Positions 60,608 through 64,000 of a stretch of 64,000 nt of DNA are shown in pieces. The position numbers and the translations under genes were made by a program. The DNA comes from Vibrio jasicida CAIM 1864 = LMG 25398. GTDB lineage: Bacteria > Pseudomonadota > Gammaproteobacteria > Enterobacterales > Vibrionaceae. Below the pieces are notes generated by a model. The model saw only the letters and a list, made by a program, of their open reading frames with translations, did no database searches and had not been told where the DNA came from. The stretch spans positions 62,001-126,000 of the forward strand of contig NZ_BAOG01000053.1 of NCBI RefSeq assembly GCF_000400365.1, written 5' to 3'. Numbering within the stretch: position 1 is the stretch's first letter; each line of letters begins with the position of its first letter.

Positions 60608-62197
60608 ATGTCAAATCCCCTTTTTTTAGGCGAAGTTTCTAAGCGTAGAACGTTCGCTATTATTTCTCACCCGGATGCGGGTAAAACCACCATTACTGAA
60701 AAAGTACTGTTATTCGGAAACGCAATCCAAAAAGCAGGTACGGTTAAAGGTCGTGGTAACGCACAACACGCAAAATCAGACTGGATGGAAATGGAAAAGG
60801 AACGTGGTATCTCGGTAACCACGTCTGTCATGCAGTTTCCTTTCAACGATTGTCTGGTTAACCTACTTGATACTCCTGGACACGAAGACTTCTCGGAAGA
60901 TACATACCGCACACTTACGGCGGTTGACTCGTGTTTGATGGTTATCGACGCGGCGAAAGGTGTCGAGGATCGTACTCGTAAGCTGATGGAAGTTACTCGT
61001 CTGCGCGACACTCCAATCGTAACTTTTATGAACAAACTTGACCGTGACGTTCGTGACCCAATGGAAGTATTGGACGAGGTTGAAAACGAACTTGGCATGA
61101 TGTGTGCGCCAATTACCTGGCCAATCGGCTGTGGTAAAGAGTTTAAAGGCGTTTACCACATTCACCGTGACGAAACGATTCTGTACGAATCTGGCCACGG
61201 TCATGAGATCCAAGAAGTTCGTATCATCAAAGGCCTAGATAACCCTGAGCTTGACGAGAAAGTGGGTGAAAGCTTGGCAGCAAGCGTTCGTGAAGAGCTT
61301 GAACTTGTAATGGGCGCTTGCCCTGAGTTTGACCAAGAAGCGTTCCTAACGGGTGAGTTAACGCCAGTTTACTTCGGTACAGCACTAGGTAACTTCGGTG
61401 TAGATCATATGCTAGAAGGTCTGACTGAGTGGGCTCCAGCACCGAAGACTCGTCAAGCGGTTGAACGTGACGTTGAAGCGACAGAAGACAAGTTCTCAGG
61501 TTTTGTATTCAAAATTCAAGCAAATATGGATCCAAAACACCGCGACCGTATCGCATTTATGCGTATCGTTTCGGGTACTTACACACAAGGCATGAAGATG
61601 AACCACGTTCGTCTAGGTAAGCAAGTGAGTATCTCGGATGCGGTTACCTTCATGGCGGGTGACCGCTCTCGTGCAGAACACGCTTACGCGGGTGACATCA
61701 TTGGTCTTCACAACCACGGTACGATTCAAATTGGTGATACGTTCACTCAAGGTGAAGCGTTGAAGTTCTCAGGTATTCCAAACTTTGCACCGGAACTGTT
61801 CCGTCGTATTCGTCTAAAAGATCCATTGAAGCAGAAGCAGCTACTAAAAGGCCTGGTTCAGCTTTCTGAAGAAGGTGCGGTACAGGTATTCCGTCCACTA
61901 CAAAACAACGATTTGATCGTTGGTGCGGTTGGTGTACTTCAGTTTGACGTGGTTGTGGCTCGCTTGAAGTCAGAATACAACGTTGAGGCAATCTACGAAG
62001 GCGTTAACGTGGCAACGGCGCGTTGGGTTGAGTGTGGTGATGCGAAGAAATTGGATGAGTTCCAGCGTAAGAACCAAACTAACCTAGCGTTGGATGGTGG
62101 CGATAACCTAACGTATATCGCACCAACCATGGTTAACTTAAACCTAGCGCGTGAACGTTTCCCTGATATCGATTTCCGTGCGACTCGCGAGCACTAA
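60608..62197 (+). CDS. prfC: Peptide chain release factor 3
   Basis: GTPase that recycles RF1/RF2 from the ribosome. 529 residues, the usual RF3 length. G1 is SHPDAGKTT (about 20-28), G2 region ISVTTSVMQF, G3 DTPGHEDFSEDT (about 87), and G4 NKLDRD (about 141). Domains II-III are typical of RF3. RBS is weak (AGAAGATTAACTA). A very stable terminator follows. Confidence 0.97.
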   Translation: MSNPLFLGEVSKRRTFAIISHPDAGKTTITEKVLLFGNAIQKAGTVKGRGNAQHAKSDWMEMEKERGISVTTSVMQFPFNDCLVNLLDTPGHEDFSEDTYRTLTAVDSCLMVIDAAKGVEDRTRKLMEVTRLRDTPIVTFMNKLDRDVRDPMEVLDEVENELGMMCAPITWPIGCGKEFKGVYHIHRDETILYESGHGHEIQEVRIIKGLDNPELDEKVGESLAASVREELELVMGACPEFDQEAFLTGELTPVYFGTALGNFGVDHMLEGLTEWAPAPKTRQAVERDVEATEDKFSGFVFKIQANMDPKHRDRIAFMRIVSGTYTQGMKMNHVRLGKQVSISDAVTFMAGDRSRAEHAYAGDIIGLHNHGTIQIGDTFTQGEALKFSGIPNFAPELFRRIRLKDPLKQKQLLKGLVQLSEEGAVQVFRPLQNNDLIVGAVGVLQFDVVVARLKSEYNVEAIYEGVNVATARWVECGDAKKLDEFQRKNQTNLALDGGDNLTYIAPTMVNLNLARERFPDIDFRATREH

Positions 62198-62235
62198 TCG
62201 AATCTAACTCGCTTTATATTGCGTACTAGATCATA

Positions 62236-62275
62236 AGCCGCCGTTAGCTATACACTTAGCTAACGGCGGCTTTTT
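62236..62275 (+). terminator. Intrinsic terminator of prfC
   Basis: Perfect 15-bp stem from 62236-62250 to 62257-62271 with a 6-base loop, followed by TTTTATTT. Confidence 0.95.
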
Positions 62276-62317
62276 ATTTGGCGCAACGCGAATTCTATTA
62301 GCTAAAAAGGAAGTGTG

Positions 62318-62485
62318 ATGAACTGGTTTAAGAAAGGGCTCAAACGCTATGACGATTGGTGCAAAGAGATGGGGCTGACGCCTGATCAAAAGCGCAGTTG
62401 TGTGCCGTATAAACAAGACCCAGTTCATGAAGACGAGCCTGCTAAAAAAGCAGAGCAAGGGAAAGCAAACAATGAAACTGTTTGA
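62318..62485 (+). CDS. Small acidic/basic protein, DUF5363-like
   Basis: 55-residue protein starting MNWFKKGLKRYDDWCKEMGL, with a charged hydrophilic C-terminus. AAGGA lies 6 bases before the ATG. Short proteins with this WFKK-hydrophilic start next to the TatD-type gene are common in Vibrio and carry the DUF5363 label as I recall. Function unknown. Its last 14 bases overlap the downstream gene in another frame, indicating translational coupling. Confidence 0.75.
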   Translation: MNWFKKGLKRYDDWCKEMGLTPDQKRSCVPYKQDPVHEDEPAKKAEQGKANNETV

Positions 62486-63245
62486 TACCCACTGCCATTT
62501 TGACTTTGACGTCTTTCAACAGGATTTTGCTCACCAAGTCGACCTTGCTCGTGAGCAAGGGGTAGAGCGTATCTTGATTCCGTCTATCGGGCCGAGTAAC
62601 TGGGCTCGTATTCAAGAGCTGGCCAATCAATACTCTCATCTTTATTACGCGCTGGGTTTTCATCCCTATTTTCTACAACAAGAGTTTGAGCAGTTTGTTC
62701 CTGAGCTCGAATCTCTGCTTTCCTCACGCAACCGACAATGCGTTGCGATAGGGGAGTGTGGTTTAGACTTTGCTATCAAGGTTCCCGCCGAGCTTCAAGA
62801 GCAGGCGCTCAAATTACAGTTCAAACTGGCAAAACGATTCGAACTACCCGTTATTTTACACAGCCGAAAAGCACACAATCGTCTCATCCAAATGGTCAAA
62901 GCCGCTAAGTTGCCGAAAGGGGGTGTGTTGCATGCTTTCTCTGGCAGTTATCAACAGGCGATGGAGTGGGTTCGATTAGGTTTTCTTATCGGAGTTGGGG
63001 GCACAATTACCTACCCAAGAGCGAACAAAACACGCGACGCGATTCAAAGGTTACCACTGCAACATCTTGTACTCGAAACCGATGCTCCAGATATGCCTAT
63101 ACTTGGCTATCAGGGCGAACCGAATCACCCTTCAAAACTCATTTATGTCTTAAATGAGCTGTCTGCGTTGCATATAGAAAACAAGCAATCGATTGCGTCT
63201 CAGCTATGGGAAAATAGCAATTCTGCCTTCTCTATATGTGAATAA
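62472..63245 (+). CDS. yjjV: TatD-family metal-dependent hydrolase YjjV
   Basis: 257-residue TIM-barrel hydrolase (putative deoxyribonuclease) from MKLFDTHCHFDF. Metal ligands are visible: DTHCHFDF (about 5-12), Glu in GECGLDF (about 98), HSRKAHN (about 134), and Asp in LETDAPDMP (about 209). Closely like E. coli YjjV, which also lies near prfC. The annotated-looking upstream extension to 62400 is really the small DUF5363-like gene in another frame. Confidence 0.92.
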   Translation: MKLFDTHCHFDFDVFQQDFAHQVDLAREQGVERILIPSIGPSNWARIQELANQYSHLYYALGFHPYFLQQEFEQFVPELESLLSSRNRQCVAIGECGLDFAIKVPAELQEQALKLQFKLAKRFELPVILHSRKAHNRLIQMVKAAKLPKGGVLHAFSGSYQQAMEWVRLGFLIGVGGTITYPRANKTRDAIQRLPLQHLVLETDAPDMPILGYQGEPNHPSKLIYVLNELSALHIENKQSIASQLWENSNSAFSICE

Positions 63246-63269
63246 AATCTAAAGATGGTGTTTAAAAGC

Positions 63270-63281
63270 GAAAACGTTTTC
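63270..63281. promoter_or_regulatory. LacI-family-type palindrome upstream of nupC
   Basis: Perfect 12-bp palindrome GAAAACGTTTTC with a central CG, resembling PurR/CytR-class operators (right half close to PurR TTTNCNT). It is 8 bases from a perfect CRP site, the arrangement used by CytR-CRP control of nucleoside genes. Confidence 0.55.
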
Positions 63282-63289
63282 CTTCTTAT

Positions 63290-63305
63290 TGTGAGATAAC
63301 TCACA
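63290..63305. promoter_or_regulatory. CRP-binding site upstream of nupC
   Basis: TGTGAGATAACTCACA matches TGTGA-N6-TCACA at all 10 consensus bases. Confidence 0.8.
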
Positions 63306-63354
63306 AACGAGAGTGAATCAATGATGAATCTTATAAGAAAGTGTGAGGGTGGCA

Positions 63355-63384
63355 TTACTTTAATTGATTCGGGATGAGTATAAT
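63355..63384 (+). promoter_or_regulatory. Probable promoter of nupC
   Basis: -35 TTACTT at 63355-63360, 18-base spacer, perfect -10 TATAAT at 63379-63384. The CRP site centre lies about 93 bases before the expected start. Confidence 0.55.
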
Positions 63385-63449
63385 TGCCCCCGCTTTATAG
63401 CTCCATTTTGTAACACGCCAATAAATAACTTATAAGGAAGTCATAAACT

Positions 63450-64000
63450 ATGAGCCTGTTTATGAGCCTAGTCGGTATGGTAGTGCTTCTTGCTATTGCA
63501 TTTGCATTTTCTAATAACCGAAAAGCTATCAACTTTAGAACTGTGGGTGGCGCATTTGCTATCCAATTTATCCTAGGTGCATTTGTTCTTTACGTACCTT
63601 GGGGCCGTGATCTACTAAACGGTTTCTCTACTGGTGTATCTAACGTTATCAACTACGGTAACGATGGTTCATCTTTCCTATTCGGTGGTCTTGTTTCTGA
63701 CAAGATGTTCGAAGTATTCGGCGGCGGCGGTTTCATCTTCGCATTCCGCGTTCTTCCTACACTGATCTTCTTCTCTGCACTGATTTCAGTTCTTTACTAC
63801 ATTGGCGTTATGCAGTGGGTTATCAAGATTCTTGGTGGTGCACTACAGAAAGCGCTTGGCACATCTCGTGCGGAATCAATGTCAGCAGCAGCTAACATTT
63901 TCGTAGGTCAAACAGAAGCGCCTCTAGTTGTTCGTCCGTTCGTTCCAAAAATGACTCAATCTGAGCTATTCGCGGTAATGTGTGGTGGTCTAGCGTCTGT
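63450..64000 (+). CDS. nupC: NupC-family nucleoside transporter, 3' end outside window
   Basis: Concentrative nucleoside symporter (Na+ or H+), first 183 residues. N-terminal helix SLVGMVVLLAIAFAFS, helix 2 VGGAFAIQFILGAFVLYVPWG (positions 33-53), then FRVLPTLIFFSALISVLYYIGVMQW and the CNT signature GQTEAPLVVRPF (about 154). RBS AAGGAAG lies upstream. A CRP site and LacI-type palindrome precede it, in line with nucleoside catabolic control. The gene runs off the right edge. Confidence 0.92.
   Translation, partial: MSLFMSLVGMVVLLAIAFAFSNNRKAINFRTVGGAFAIQFILGAFVLYVPWGRDLLNGFSTGVSNVINYGNDGSSFLFGGLVSDKMFEVFGGGGFIFAFRVLPTLIFFSALISVLYYIGVMQWVIKILGGALQKALGTSRAESMSAAANIFVGQTEAPLVVRPFVPKMTQSELFAVMCGGLAS

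Noticed and set aside
60402..60614. 70-codon minus-strand frame between rimI and prfC
   Set aside because: Begins within the prfC start, lacks an RBS, and shows no recognisable domain.

Overview
The window is a contiguous stretch of a Vibrio main chromosome. The chitin/chitobiose operon with chiS, ompU beside dacB, and the secG-tRNA-nusA-infB-pnp block are all arranged as in Vibrio. Protein details (ChbP Asp492, ChiS His469 and Asp772, GspK, a RocS-like GGDEF/EAL protein) point to the Vibrionaceae, most likely the harveyi clade (V. parahaemolyticus/alginolyticus/campbellii-like). The species cannot be fixed from this sequence alone. No insertion sequence, prophage, integron or CRISPR array is visible; this is core chromosome.

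Region 1 (1-19.6 kb, all minus strand) is the chitin oligosaccharide system. In transcription order it holds the sensor kinase chiS, then the periplasmic chitooligosaccharide-binding protein cbp, two permeases, two ABC ATPases, a GH9 exo-glucosaminidase, the glucosamine kinase gspK, a GH20 hexosaminidase, the GH94 chitobiose phosphorylase chbP and a phosphohexomutase cut by the window edge. Chitobiose is captured by Cbp, imported by the ABC transporter and split by phosphorolysis or hydrolysis. The sugars are then phosphorylated and fed to amino-sugar metabolism. Most larger gaps in the operon hold hairpins that could grade expression. rsmC follows upstream of chiS.

Region 2 (19.6-34 kb) is mixed housekeeping: an AI-2E/PerM-family membrane protein, a 39-residue Cys-rich membrane miniprotein, hemL, erpA, a two-gene RND efflux pump, an M23 endopeptidase (shyC-like), tyrS, an mgtE lacking CBS domains behind a structured leader with a 19-codon ORF, dacB and ompU.

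Region 3 (34-50.4 kb) is the conserved gene-expression block: greA with a leader attenuator, yhbY, rlmE, ftsH, folP, glmM, secG, tRNA-Leu(GAG), initiator tRNA-Met, rimP with a leader, nusA, infB, rbfA, truB, rpsO and pnp.

Region 4 (50.4-64 kb) holds nlpI, a MarR-family regulator and a MATE pump that share an identical 19-bp palindrome, and ubiV/ubiU for O2-independent ubiquinone synthesis. These are separated from their partner ubiT by a PAS-PAS-GGDEF-EAL protein. Then come a GNAT gene, a small exported protein, holD, rimI, prfC, a small DUF5363-like gene overlapping a TatD-family nuclease (yjjV), and the start of a NupC-type nucleoside transporter preceded by a perfect CRP-type site and a LacI-type palindrome.

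The signals most worth a second look are the mgtE leader (30.1-30.3 kb), the twin operators around the marR-like gene (51.5 and 52.0 kb), the 11-mer shared upstream of cbp and chiS, the hairpins spaced through the chitin operon, and the repeats between ompU and greA.
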